This document shows positions 37,263-46,476 of a stretch of 64,000 nucleotides of DNA, in pieces (the first letter of the stretch is position 1; every line of letters begins with the position of its first letter). Source of the DNA: Aequorivita xiaoshiensis. GTDB taxonomy: Bacteria > Bacteroidota > Bacteroidia > Flavobacteriales > Flavobacteriaceae. The position numbers were made by a program, and so were the translations under genes. The notes beneath the pieces were generated by a model. It had not been told where the DNA came from. It saw only the letters and a list, made by a program, of their open reading frames with translations, and ran no database searches. The stretch spans positions 186,001-250,000 of the forward strand of contig NZ_JAIRBB010000003.1 of assembly GCF_022008395.1 (NCBI RefSeq), written 5' to 3'.

Positions 37263-38229
37263 CAAAGGAGCGATTTCTCAATTTATTGAAAAATATTATT
37301 TGCACTTCAATTCAGCAGCGCTTGTAGATGCAGCTAAAGGATATGAAGCACAACTAAAGAACGGCTCAAAAATGCTTGTATCTATGGCTGGTGCGATGAG
37401 TACAGCCGAAATAGGAAAGATATTTGCTGAAATGATCCGTCAAGATAAAGTTCAAATTATCTCTTGCACAGGTGCAAACCTTGAAGAAGATATAATGAAC
37501 CTCGTGGCGCATAGCCATTACAAAAGAGTGCCTAATTACCGCGATTTAACACCGCAGGATGAATGGGATTTACTTGAAAAAGGCTTGAACCGAGTAACTG
37601 ATACTTGTATTCCTGAAGAAGAAGCTTTTAGAAGAATTCAGAAGCATATAGTAAAAATTTGGAAAGATGCTGAAGCTAATGGCGAACGCTACCTCCCACA
37701 CGAATATATGTACAAGTTATTATTAAGTGGAGTAATGGAAGAACATTATGAAATTGATCTAAAAGATTCTTGGATGTACGCTGCGGCTGAAAAAAATCTT
37801 CCAATTATCTGTCCAGGATGGGAAGATAGTACAATGGGAAATATTTTTGCTAGTTATGTTCTGAAAGGAGAATTACAAGCTTCTACTATGAAAAGTGGAA
37901 TTGAGTATATGACTTTCCTTGCAGATTGGTACACTGAAAATTCTAAAAACGGAATAGGTTTCTTCCAAATTGGAGGAGGTATCTCAGGAGATTTCCCAAT
38001 TTGTGTAGTGCCGATGTTATATCAAGATATGGAACGTACTGATACTCCTTTCTGGAGTTATTTCTGCCAAATAAGTGATTCAACTACAAGCTTTGGTAGT
38101 TACTCAGGAGCTGTGCCTAACGAAAAAATTACTTGGGGTAAATTAGATATAGATACACCTAAATTTATTATTGAGAGTGACGCTACTATTGTTGCTCCTT
38201 TAGTTTTTGCGTATATCTTAGATATGTAA
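37252..38229 (+). CDS. Deoxyhypusine synthase-like protein (possible homospermidine synthase)
   Basis: 325 residues similar to deoxyhypusine synthase throughout: GSKMLVSMAGAMSTAEIGK, VQIISCTGANLEEDIMNL, NLPIICPGWEDSTMGN, FQIGGGISGDFPIC, and the active-site lysine region EKITWGKLDID, followed by ESDATIVAPLVFAYIL (family SWGKI and DASLVFPLL). The eukaryotic/archaeal enzyme moves an aminobutyl group from spermidine to eIF5A, which bacteria do not have. Some relatives use putrescine instead to form homospermidine. Being the third overlapping gene after speA-speB, it probably acts on putrescine or spermidine; the product is inference. Confidence 0.85.
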   Translation: MSTNKGAISQFIEKYYLHFNSAALVDAAKGYEAQLKNGSKMLVSMAGAMSTAEIGKIFAEMIRQDKVQIISCTGANLEEDIMNLVAHSHYKRVPNYRDLTPQDEWDLLEKGLNRVTDTCIPEEEAFRRIQKHIVKIWKDAEANGERYLPHEYMYKLLLSGVMEEHYEIDLKDSWMYAAAEKNLPIICPGWEDSTMGNIFASYVLKGELQASTMKSGIEYMTFLADWYTENSKNGIGFFQIGGGISGDFPICVVPMLYQDMERTDTPFWSYFCQISDSTTSFGSYSGAVPNEKITWGKLDIDTPKFIIESDATIVAPLVFAYILDM

Positions 38230-38274
38230 AAAGTAACGTTCAGTAGATACCTTAATGCATTTAAAGAACAATCC

Positions 38275-38321
38275 GCAGTTTACAGTTCCCAATTAAAAAT
38301 TGGGAATTGGCTGCGTTTTTT
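38275..38321 (+). terminator. Terminator after the polyamine operon
   Basis: Nested stems: CGCAG (38275-38279) with CTGCG (38311-38315), and inside it TTCCCAATT with ATTGGGAA around AAAA, followed by TTTTTT. Confidence 0.75.
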
Positions 38322-38385
38322 CTCTCTAAAATTTATACTATATACCCTAATTGAAATTGCTTTAATAGAAGTACCCACATAAACG

Positions 38386-39924
38386 ATGGAACCAAAAAAG
38401 ATTGAAAATATCGAGCTTAAGTTTTTAACTTTAAAAGACTACGAAGCACTAAAAAAGGCAACTATTCAGTCTTATAAAGGAATGCCTAATAGCTATTGGA
38501 AAATCAACGAAATAGGTAACCTGATAGATGTTTTTCCAGAAGGTCAAGTATTAATTATGGCTGATGGTCAAATTGCTGGTTGTGCGCTTTCTATTATAGT
38601 AGATTTCGATAAACTAGGGGAGAAGCATACGTATAAAGATGTAACCGGTGATCCAACTTTTAAAATACACGATCCCGAAGGTGATGTGCTATATGGGATT
38701 GATGTTTTTATTCGTCCCGATTTTCGTGGACTTCGTCTCGGAAGAAGATTATATGATTACCGAAAAGAACTTTGTGAAAACTTAGAGTTAAAGAGCATCG
38801 TGTTTGGGGGTAGAATGCCAAATTATCATCTGCATGCCGATAAACTTTCACCAAAACAGTACATCGAAAAAGTTAAACGCAAGCAAATTGATGATCCAGT
38901 ATTAAACTTTCAGATTTCTAATGACTTTCACCCTGTTCGTGTTTTAAAAGGGTATTTAGAAGGTGATAAAGCTTCAGGCGAATTTGCCGTTTTAATGGAA
39001 TGGGATAATATCTATTATACCAAACCTGAAAAAAAACCAACACCTACAGCTATTAAAAGTGTTGTTCGTCTTGGTCTTATTCAGTGGCAAATGCGAAGCT
39101 ATTCAGGAATGGAGGAATTGATGCATCAAGCGGAATATTTTATAGACAGTGTTGCAGGTTATCGCTGCGACTTTGCAATGTTTCCAGAGTTCTTCAATGC
39201 TCCGCTTATGGCAAAATACAATCACCTAAGCGAACCTGATGCCATTCGAGAATTAGCAAAATACACTAAGAGTATAACCGAAAAGCTTTCGCAACTTTCA
39301 ATTTCCTATAACATAAACATTATTACAGGAAGCATGCCCGAAATAGTTCGCGGTAAGTTATACAATGTAGGATATTTATGCCGACGTGATGGAAGTGTGG
39401 AACGTTTTGAGAAAATTCACGTTACACCTGATGAAGAACGTGTGTGGGGAATGTCCAATGGAAATTCCTTAAAAACATTTGATACTGATTGTGGAAAAAT
39501 AGGGGTGCTAATCTGCTACGATTCTGAATTTCCTGAGCTTTCGCGATTACTTTCGGATGAAGGCATGGACATTCTTTTTGTTCCGTTCCTAACCGATACT
39601 CAAAATGGATATTCACGTGTTAGATTATGCGCTCAAGCTAGAGCTGTTGAGAACGAATGTTACGTGGCTATAGCAGGAAGCGTGGGCAACCTTCCAAAAG
39701 TACATAATATGGATATACAGTACGCTCAAAGTGCTGTATTCACTCCTTGTGACTTCGCCTTCCCAAGTAATGGAATTAAAGCTGAAGCAACACCAAATAC
39801 CGAAATGATATTGGTGGCCGATGTAGATATTGACCTTCTTCGTGAGCTTCATACCTTTGGAGCGGTTAGAAACTTAAAAGATAGAAGAAAAGATTTCTAC
39901 AGATTAGAGCGTGTAAAAAAATAA
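38386..39924 (+). CDS. Fused GNAT acetyltransferase and nitrilase-family amidohydrolase
   Basis: 512 residues. Residues about 1-215 are a GNAT domain (GIDVFIRPDFRGLRLGRRLYDYRKEL is the acetyl-CoA loop, quoted here in outline). Residues about 225-512 are a carbon-nitrogen hydrolase with the full triad: Glu in FAMFPEFFNAPL, Lys in FEKIHVTPDEE and Cys in VLICYDSEFPEL. The pair acts in the cytosol; which amide or amine is the substrate is unknown. It lies 156 bp after the deoxyhypusine synthase-like gene behind a terminator, so a link to polyamines (acetylation or amide cleavage) is only suggested by position. Confidence 0.88.
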   Translation: MEPKKIENIELKFLTLKDYEALKKATIQSYKGMPNSYWKINEIGNLIDVFPEGQVLIMADGQIAGCALSIIVDFDKLGEKHTYKDVTGDPTFKIHDPEGDVLYGIDVFIRPDFRGLRLGRRLYDYRKELCENLELKSIVFGGRMPNYHLHADKLSPKQYIEKVKRKQIDDPVLNFQISNDFHPVRVLKGYLEGDKASGEFAVLMEWDNIYYTKPEKKPTPTAIKSVVRLGLIQWQMRSYSGMEELMHQAEYFIDSVAGYRCDFAMFPEFFNAPLMAKYNHLSEPDAIRELAKYTKSITEKLSQLSISYNINIITGSMPEIVRGKLYNVGYLCRRDGSVERFEKIHVTPDEERVWGMSNGNSLKTFDTDCGKIGVLICYDSEFPELSRLLSDEGMDILFVPFLTDTQNGYSRVRLCAQARAVENECYVAIAGSVGNLPKVHNMDIQYAQSAVFTPCDFAFPSNGIKAEATPNTEMILVADVDIDLLRELHTFGAVRNLKDRRKDFYRLERVKK

Positions 39925-39953
39925 ATATCTACCTTCTAAAATAATCAAGACAA

Positions 39954-40406
39954 TTACTTTTTCTTTATTCGTAGATCAAAGACGAAGTCCTGTATTTCAA
40001 CTAGTTTGAAACTCAAACTAGCTACTCGAGGATTTATTATATAATTAAATTCTTCAGGAATTATTATAGATGGAATTTTTAAGATAGGCTTGTTGCCCTT
40101 TAAGAATTGTGTCCCATAATCCTTAGTTGATTTAGGAGCAGGCGTTTCTCTCCAGTTTCCTGGTAAATCTTCTTGTTTAAATGAATAAACTTGGCTTTCG
40201 TCAATTTCAAAAACACATAAACTAAGGGCACGAGGAATGAAGTCTATATTTATATTAACAGCATACTCCAATACAGATAATGCGCGACTTTCGGCAGTAT
40301 AGATACAAGCGGAATCAATATGATTCCATCTTCCCCCGTAGAGTTTTGCTCCGGTACCCCTTAAATCTTCGGCATATTTTGTTTTTGTTATTCTATATAC
40401 CTTCAT
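39954..40406 (-). CDS. RES-domain toxin (NAD+ phosphorylase type)
   Basis: 150 residues. Family residues are present: Arg in VYRITKTKYAEDL, GGRWNHIDSACIYTAESRALSVLEYAV with the conserved Arg/Tyr/Glu, and a Ser in KIPSIIIPEEFNYIINP. RES toxins bind and destroy NAD+ in the cell, stopping growth, and are held by an Xre/DUF2384 antitoxin. The antitoxin gene is directly upstream with 2 bp between. Length is normal, no break, so it is likely active. Confidence 0.9.
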   Translation of the reverse strand: MKVYRITKTKYAEDLRGTGAKLYGGRWNHIDSACIYTAESRALSVLEYAVNINIDFIPRALSLCVFEIDESQVYSFKQEDLPGNWRETPAPKSTKDYGTQFLKGNKPILKIPSIIIPEEFNYIINPRVASLSFKLVEIQDFVFDLRIKKK

Positions 40407-40408
40407 AA

Positions 40409-40876
40409 TTATGAAAATACGCCGTGGGCAATACGGCCAATCAGGTTTCGAACTTCCTCACGACCAAATTGATTGTCCATAAGTTCAAAAGGTTTTGATC
40501 CTGCAAGGGCTTGATTTGAAGAAAACATCCATTGATTGAAATTGTCTTTGTCTTCAAACACCTCGTAGCCGAATGAATAGATTTCAGCCACAGCAATAAT
40601 TCGTTCGCTAATATGATCGCTAAACTTTTGATCGCCTTTCTTATTTATAAGCGTCGAGCGCGTTACGGATAATGCTTGGGCTAAAGCATCATAATCTAAA
40701 GAAGTTTCTTCTTTGAGCTGGGTTAAATAGGTTTTGGTAACCCCATCCCGAACTATCTGCATTTTCTGAAAGGGAGTCATATCAACTAAGGGAATAGCTA
40801 GATTCCCATCGTAAAAATAAGTAGGGGCTTCCTTGACGTAGTTTGCCTTATCGGGGGCTTTATATTGCTTTTTCAT
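40409..40876 (-). CDS. Xre/DUF2384 antitoxin of the RES pair
   Basis: 155 residues. A helix-turn-helix region (about 60-90, YDALAQALSVTRSTLINKK) and a C-terminal toxin-binding DUF2384 (MbcA/ParS) domain (about 118-155, NQALAGSKPFELMDNQFGREE in part, ending RIAHGVFS). It neutralises the RES toxin and should repress the operon. Two palindromic sites lie just before its start. Antitoxin-first order is normal for this type. Confidence 0.9.
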   Translation of the reverse strand: MKKQYKAPDKANYVKEAPTYFYDGNLAIPLVDMTPFQKMQIVRDGVTKTYLTQLKEETSLDYDALAQALSVTRSTLINKKGDQKFSDHISERIIAVAEIYSFGYEVFEDKDNFNQWMFSSNQALAGSKPFELMDNQFGREEVRNLIGRIAHGVFS

Positions 40877-40878
40877 AA

Positions 40879-40918
40879 AAGTATGAATTTACATTAGACT
40901 AAGTATAAATTTATACTT
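40879..40918. promoter_or_regulatory. Tandem palindromic operator of the RES/Xre operon
   Basis: AAGTATAAATTTATACTT (40901-40918) is a perfect 18-bp palindrome. A degenerate copy AAGTATGAATTTACATTA (40879-40896) lies 22 bp away (start to start), about two helical turns, directly before the antitoxin ATG at 40876. Likely binding sites for the antitoxin or toxin-antitoxin complex. Confidence 0.6.
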
Positions 40919-41211
40919 TTTTCTGCGGTTTTCCAACTTTTTAACTGTTTCTTTTTCAGTTAACTATATGAAAACATTAGTGTGAAATTAAATATAGAAA
41001 ATTCTGTTTAGCCAATAATAATGAGTGCTTATAATATTTTCTATATGTAGAACCTTGTTCTAATGCTCCTCCTTGAGGTTTAAAAACTTAAAACCACCCT
41101 TCAGTAATCTAATCTACTTGTCAAACTATTGGGAAACAAGGCTTACCTCCACTACGAATATAGTCTAATAGGATTGATGCGAAAAGAGTAATTTTTAGAT
41201 TGCTTTTTCAC
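40919..41211. other. Intergenic region without recognised gene
   Basis: About 290 bp between the toxin-antitoxin operator and the end of the glycosyltransferase gene. A+T-rich at one side, with no open frame resembling a gene, no clear terminator and no RNA gene that I can see. Confidence 0.6.
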
Positions 41212-42594
41212 TCAATAGTTTGGGAGTTTTTCCTTTTCTCTATACTTTTTGCAACGAGTAAATTCCCATGCAGCAATTCCAATAACTATAAAATATTCTA
41301 AAGCTACCAACCATAAGTTTTCATCAAACCCTTCTTTTCCATACGCTGAATAACTTAGGACAACAACAAAACTCCATACAATAGGAAATTTATAATTCGT
41401 AAAAACCGAAAGAATAAGCGGAGTGGCAATGTACCACGGATGAACAGTTGTAGATAATAGGAAGTAAAAAGATACCGCGAATAGCATTGACGTGATTAAC
41501 TGTTGAGGTGTTCTATTCTTTTTAAGAAATGAAAGACCTAGGATGAAAAGCACAACTATCATTGGCAGTATTTTTCCAACAGTTCCAATAATATTCCATC
41601 CTACAACTTGAAACCCAATCCATCGAATTATGTAATAAACGCTCGCATTAAATTCAAAGTTTTGAAACCAAAGTCCGATGGTAACAGCAAAGTTTTGAAT
41701 GAATTCTGAGGAGAAAAAAGGGAGAAAAGTTATTAAAATCGTTACTCCTATTATGCTATAAAACTTTAAAAGAGACGTCAGGTTGAGCGCAGCCGAAGCC
41801 TCTTTGCTTGAAAACCATCTAAAAAATAAAGGTAATAACAATAAGGGTAACAATTTCACCGAAATAGAAAGACCGATTAAAACCGCCGCCCATAACCACT
41901 TTCTCTTGAATAGTAAATATAAGGCCCATACAAAAAAGAAAAGCATAACTCCTTCAAAATGTAGATTTCCTGTAAGTTCAATAATTATAAAAGGGCTCAA
42001 GAAATACCAGAAAATATTTTTCACAGGAAGGTTTAATTGCTCTAACACCTTTTTTCCGAAGTAGAGAATACCTACATCTGCCAAAATAATCACCATTCGA
42101 AGAACTATAACCGACCCTAAAATACTCTTGCCAGCGAATAGCGCAGCAATTGCGAAGAACAATTGATTAACTGGAGGGTAATTGCTGAAGTGACTTGCGT
42201 TAAGCGAACCCATTCCTTCAATTAGCTTCTGTGATTGTGCAATTGTTACATCAAATGTAGATGAAGTGGCGGGTGTAAATAAATACGGACTAAAGCCTTG
42301 AATTAACAATCTGCCATCCCATAAAAAGCGATAAAAGTCTTGCGAAAGATTCGGAATCGAAACAATAAGAGCTAATCTAAATACTATTCCTATACTAGTT
42401 AAAAACCTGAAATTTCTTGAATTTCGTGAGTAGTATTTTTCTATGAATAAATATGAGGTAATATATAGTGCAGCATAAAGGCTAATTAATTTTACAAATT
42501 CACTGCGTTTTAAAATATAGGCAAAACCTAGGTATAGCACTATCGATACTAAAGCAACGAGAATTGGGATTTTATAAGTTTTAATGAAATTCAA
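41212..42594 (-). CDS. Polytopic membrane glycosyltransferase (GT-C, mannosyltransferase-like)
   Basis: 460 residues with about 11-12 hydrophobic helices. An acidic motif SQDFYRFLWDGRLLIQGFSPY (in outline, residues about 84-104) after the second or third helix is typical of GT-C enzymes that use polyprenyl-phosphate sugars, and SNYPPVNQLFF, LTGNLHFEGVMLFF and ISVKLLPLLLLPLFFRWF fit mannosyltransferase-like members. It probably adds a sugar outside the inner membrane; donor and acceptor are unknown. The segment SSKEASAALNLTS (about 264-276) is encoded by a repeat-like DNA element (41777-41802). Confidence 0.75.
   Translation of the reverse strand: MNFIKTYKIPILVALVSIVLYLGFAYILKRSEFVKLISLYAALYITSYLFIEKYYSRNSRNFRFLTSIGIVFRLALIVSIPNLSQDFYRFLWDGRLLIQGFSPYLFTPATSSTFDVTIAQSQKLIEGMGSLNASHFSNYPPVNQLFFAIAALFAGKSILGSVIVLRMVIILADVGILYFGKKVLEQLNLPVKNIFWYFLSPFIIIELTGNLHFEGVMLFFFVWALYLLFKRKWLWAAVLIGLSISVKLLPLLLLPLFFRWFSSKEASAALNLTSLLKFYSIIGVTILITFLPFFSSEFIQNFAVTIGLWFQNFEFNASVYYIIRWIGFQVVGWNIIGTVGKILPMIVVLFILGLSFLKKNRTPQQLITSMLFAVSFYFLLSTTVHPWYIATPLILSVFTNYKFPIVWSFVVVLSYSAYGKEGFDENLWLVALEYFIVIGIAAWEFTRCKKYREKEKLPNY
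41777..41802. repeat. REP-like dispersed element inside the glycosyltransferase gene
   Basis: On the minus strand the segment reads GGCTTCGGCTGCGCTCAACC then TGACG. It closely resembles, from memory, a short element (TTCGACTGCGCTCAACCTGAC) scattered in many flavobacterial genomes, usually between genes. G+C content is far above its surroundings. Only one copy was noticed in this window. Confidence 0.4.
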
Positions 42595-42646
42595 GTCGTT
42601 TGTAAATCGATTTATGGTTCTAGCTAAATTTTATCTTTAGGATACC

Positions 42647-42654
42647 CAAATGTA
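42647..42654 (-). promoter_or_regulatory. Possible -7 box for the glycosyltransferase gene
   Basis: TACATTTG on the minus strand matches TAnnTTTG, about 53 bp before the ATG at 42594; no TTG at -33. Confidence 0.3.
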
Positions 42655-42730
42655 ACTATATGTTTAAAATTAAAATGATTTTAATTTTAATTGCCTCATA
42701 CGAGTTTGCTTTTTTTCATTTTGAAAAATT

Positions 42731-42778
42731 AATAAAAATGAAGAAGCCTCACAGGTCTCAAGGACTTGTGAGGCTTAC
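42731..42778 (-). terminator. Terminator after groEL
   Basis: AAGCCTCACAGGTC (from 42744) pairs with GACTTGTGAGGCTT with one mismatch; the minus-strand transcript continues into CATTTTTATT. Confidence 0.7.
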
Positions 42779-42813
42779 TAATTCACTTTGTGCTGAATAC
42801 TAGGAACTAATTT

Positions 42814-44511
<1,698 letters not shown>

Positions 44512-44520
44512 TTAAATTCT

Positions 44521-44568
44521 AAATTTCAAGCTCCAAATTCAAAATAGATACTTTGGAACTTGGGATTT
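44521..44568. repeat. Imperfect inverted repeat between groES and groEL
   Basis: Arms 44521-44538 (AAATTTCAAGCTCCAAAT) and 44551-44568 (CTTTGGAACTTGGGATTT) match at 14 of 18 positions. The mismatches would be G-U pairs only in a plus-strand RNA, so it is not an obvious structure of the groESL transcript. CCAAATTC-type repeats between genes are, from memory, frequent in flavobacteria. Confidence 0.4.
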
Positions 44569-44596
44569 TTTTATTGGAATTTGTGAGTTTTAATCG

Positions 44597-44872
44597 TTAG
44601 ATAATAGCGAGTATATCGTCCTCGCGCATAATCATATAGTCGTTGCCATCAAATTTTAATTCACTTCCGGCGTATTTTCCGTAAAGAACAGTATCACCAA
44701 CTTTAACTGTCATTTTGTGATCTTCTTTTCCTTTACCAACAGCTACTACTTTTCCTTGTTGTGGTTTTTCTTTTGCAGAATCTGGAATGTAAAGTCCAGA
44801 TGCGGTTTTAGTTTCTGCTTCTTCTGGCTGAACCAATACACGGTCTGCAAGTGGTTGAATTTTTAATGCCAT
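44597..44872 (-). CDS. groS: 10 kDa co-chaperonin GroES
   Basis: 91 residues, normal length. [37 protein letters not shown] contains the family signature and the mobile loop that contacts GroEL (shown in part here), and the C-terminal strand ends DDILAII. It caps the GroEL ring. First gene of the groES-groEL pair, with 139 bp between the two. Confidence 0.97.
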   Translation of the reverse strand: MALKIQPLADRVLVQPEEAETKTASGLYIPDSAKEKPQQGKVVAVGKGKEDHKMTVKVGDTVLYGKYAGSELKFDGNDYMIMREDDILAII

Positions 44873-44927
44873 TTTTTATTATTTTTTATAGTTGTTAAAC
44901 TTATGTTTTTATGTTGTGATTCTTTAT

Positions 44928-44944
44928 TGGCAGAAACTATGCCA
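44928..44944 (-). promoter_or_regulatory. Inverted repeat / sigma-54-like element before groES
   Basis: TGGCA and TGCCA flank a 7-base spacer. Read on the minus strand, TGGCATAGTTTCTGC has GG-N10-GC spacing like -24/-12 sigma-54 promoters (consensus TGGCACG-N4-TTGC), 56 bp before the ATG. Because it is symmetric it could instead be an operator. No CIRCE element is present. Confidence 0.35.
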
Positions 44945-44972
44945 CTGCCTATAAACTGACATTATATAATAC

Positions 44973-45005
44973 AAAAATGCCAGCTTGTCAGAGACTGGCA
45001 TTTTT
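44973..45005 (-). terminator. Terminator after the L-domain-like lipoprotein gene
   Basis: AAAAATGCCAG (44973-44983) and CTGGCATTTTT (44995-45005) form a perfect 11-bp stem with A/T tracts. It separates this gene from groES. Confidence 0.85.
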
Positions 45006-45027
45006 GGTAATATGAGATCCGTGTTTT

Positions 45028-46053
45028 TTATTGAGAACAATTCCCGTCACGTAAATCTTGACGCGTAGGATTGTATAAATTATTGACAATTACGAAATAT
45101 GGAACGTTGTATGGTGGGCCGCTATCACCTTCTTGGAGTCCTCCTTCTGTTTGCATTAAGGGCGTTAGACCACAATAATCTGATAGTTTAGAATTTTCTC
45201 CAATATATAATTGATTTCCAACAAAAGTTAAATTGCTTAAACCATAAATAGATTCTAGCTCTTTGTGGTTTTCAATGATCAAACGTCCTTGAATGGTTTT
45301 TAGATTCTGAAAAATGTCTAGACCTTCTAAGCTCCAATTGTACCGAAAATCTAGGTCTCCTCCAATAGTTTCAAGGTTGTTGAATGCTTCTACATTGTTT
45401 ATAAGGATGTTGCTTCCGAACAAAAGATTTTTCCCTACCTGGGTTAATGATTCAAAGCCATGTACTTTTACAAGTTTATTACTCGACATAATGGATAAAT
45501 CTTCGCCTATATAAGTTAGGTTATTAAAACCTTCAATTGTTTCTAAGTTGGCATTTACATTAATGGTGAGGGTTGTGTTGCAACTCGTTAGGCTATTAAA
45601 ACCATTAATGTGTAGTAATTTATCATTCCCGAAAACATTCAATTCATTGACAGTTTTAAGGGCATTTAAATTTTTTATTTCCTTTAAAGAAGAATTCATA
45701 TAAATACTTAAAACACCTCCAATTTCTTGAAGGTTATCTAATCCATCTATTACCGAAATATCTGTTTCAAAAATTAATAAGCTGCCATCAATTTTTGTCA
45801 AATTTCGTAATCCGGTAAGATTTGTAATTCTCGAAAAATTTTTGTCTGGACACTGGCCAATATAAACGTTTCCTGATACGTGAGTTTGAGTGAAAACTTG
45901 ATCTACTTGATCTTGAGTGGTAAGAATCAAGTCTTTTTTCGGATCTAAACCATATAAATTTTCGCACGTTCTTTTTAAACCCGTTCCGTCTCCGTAACAG
46001 GAAAGGAGTAAGACGCTAGATATTACGAGTAGAATGATGTTTCTAGCCTTCAT
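45028..46053 (-). CDS. Leucine-rich/receptor L-domain-like lipoprotein
   Basis: 341 residues. Lipoprotein signal with lipobox LLLSC (Cys about residue 19). From about residue 75 to 300 there are about nine units of 22-25 residues of the form NLxxIGGxLxIxxNxxLxxIxGL, for example FNNLETIGGDLDFRYNWSLEGL, which resemble the receptor L-domain solenoid. Four or more cysteines (CENLYG, QCPDKN, DYCGL, GNCSQ) may close the ends. Probably a surface or periplasmic binding protein; ligand unknown. It lies between secG and groES, with terminators on both sides. Confidence 0.7.
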   Translation of the reverse strand: MKARNIILLVISSVLLLSCYGDGTGLKRTCENLYGLDPKKDLILTTQDQVDQVFTQTHVSGNVYIGQCPDKNFSRITNLTGLRNLTKIDGSLLIFETDISVIDGLDNLQEIGGVLSIYMNSSLKEIKNLNALKTVNELNVFGNDKLLHINGFNSLTSCNTTLTINVNANLETIEGFNNLTYIGEDLSIMSSNKLVKVHGFESLTQVGKNLLFGSNILINNVEAFNNLETIGGDLDFRYNWSLEGLDIFQNLKTIQGRLIIENHKELESIYGLSNLTFVGNQLYIGENSKLSDYCGLTPLMQTEGGLQEGDSGPPYNVPYFVIVNNLYNPTRQDLRDGNCSQ

Positions 46054-46095
46054 TGTGGTTTTCTTTACTAATAAAGATACGATAATAATAATAAT

Positions 46096-46131
46096 AAAAA
46101 AATGCCACCTCTCTATGAGGTGGCATTTTAC
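46096..46131 (-). terminator. Terminator after secG
   Basis: TGCCACCTC and GAGGTGGCA form a perfect stem around TCTAT, with A and T tracts on the two sides (minus-strand use). Confidence 0.85.
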
Positions 46132-46150
46132 GATATATATTTAACAAAAA

Positions 46151-46474
46151 TTATTCTGTAGTTGCTGGCGCAGGTACTTCTGTAGTTGGAACTGCTGGAA
46201 GAGCACTTTCGTCAAAAGTTTTTGATTGCATAGTGTTGCTACCCATGATAAAGATGTTCGAAAACAAAATCAAAGCCAACATAATTGTTGCAAGCGTCCA
46301 AGTACTTTTATCTAAAAAGTCACTTGTTTTCTGTACACCACCAATTTGTGCACCACCGCCACCTCCAAAGGAAGATGAAAGTCCACCACCTTTTGGGTTT
46401 TGTACCATTATAACTACGACCAATAAAAAGGCCACTATCATTATTAAAATTAGGAATATTGTAAACGTGCTCAT
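46151..46474 (-). CDS. secG: Preprotein translocase subunit SecG
   Basis: 107 residues. Two membrane helices (about 3-23 and 57-76) joined by the Gly-rich loop NPKGGGLSSSFGGGGGAQIGGV, the hallmark of SecG, with VQKTSDFLDKSTW before the second helix. It aids protein movement through SecYEG in the inner membrane. The tail is rich in Pro/Ala/Thr/Glu. Starts 3 bp after the TPR gene ends, so coupled with it. Confidence 0.95.
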   Translation of the reverse strand: MSTFTIFLILIMIVAFLLVVVIMVQNPKGGGLSSSFGGGGGAQIGGVQKTSDFLDKSTWTLATIMLALILFSNIFIMGSNTMQSKTFDESALPAVPTTEVPAPATTE

Positions 46475-46476
46475 GA

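Noticed and set aside
46085-46100. AAT/ATA microsatellite before the secG terminator
   Set aside because: Only about five repeats in a non-coding gap between a gene start and a terminator; no sign of function.
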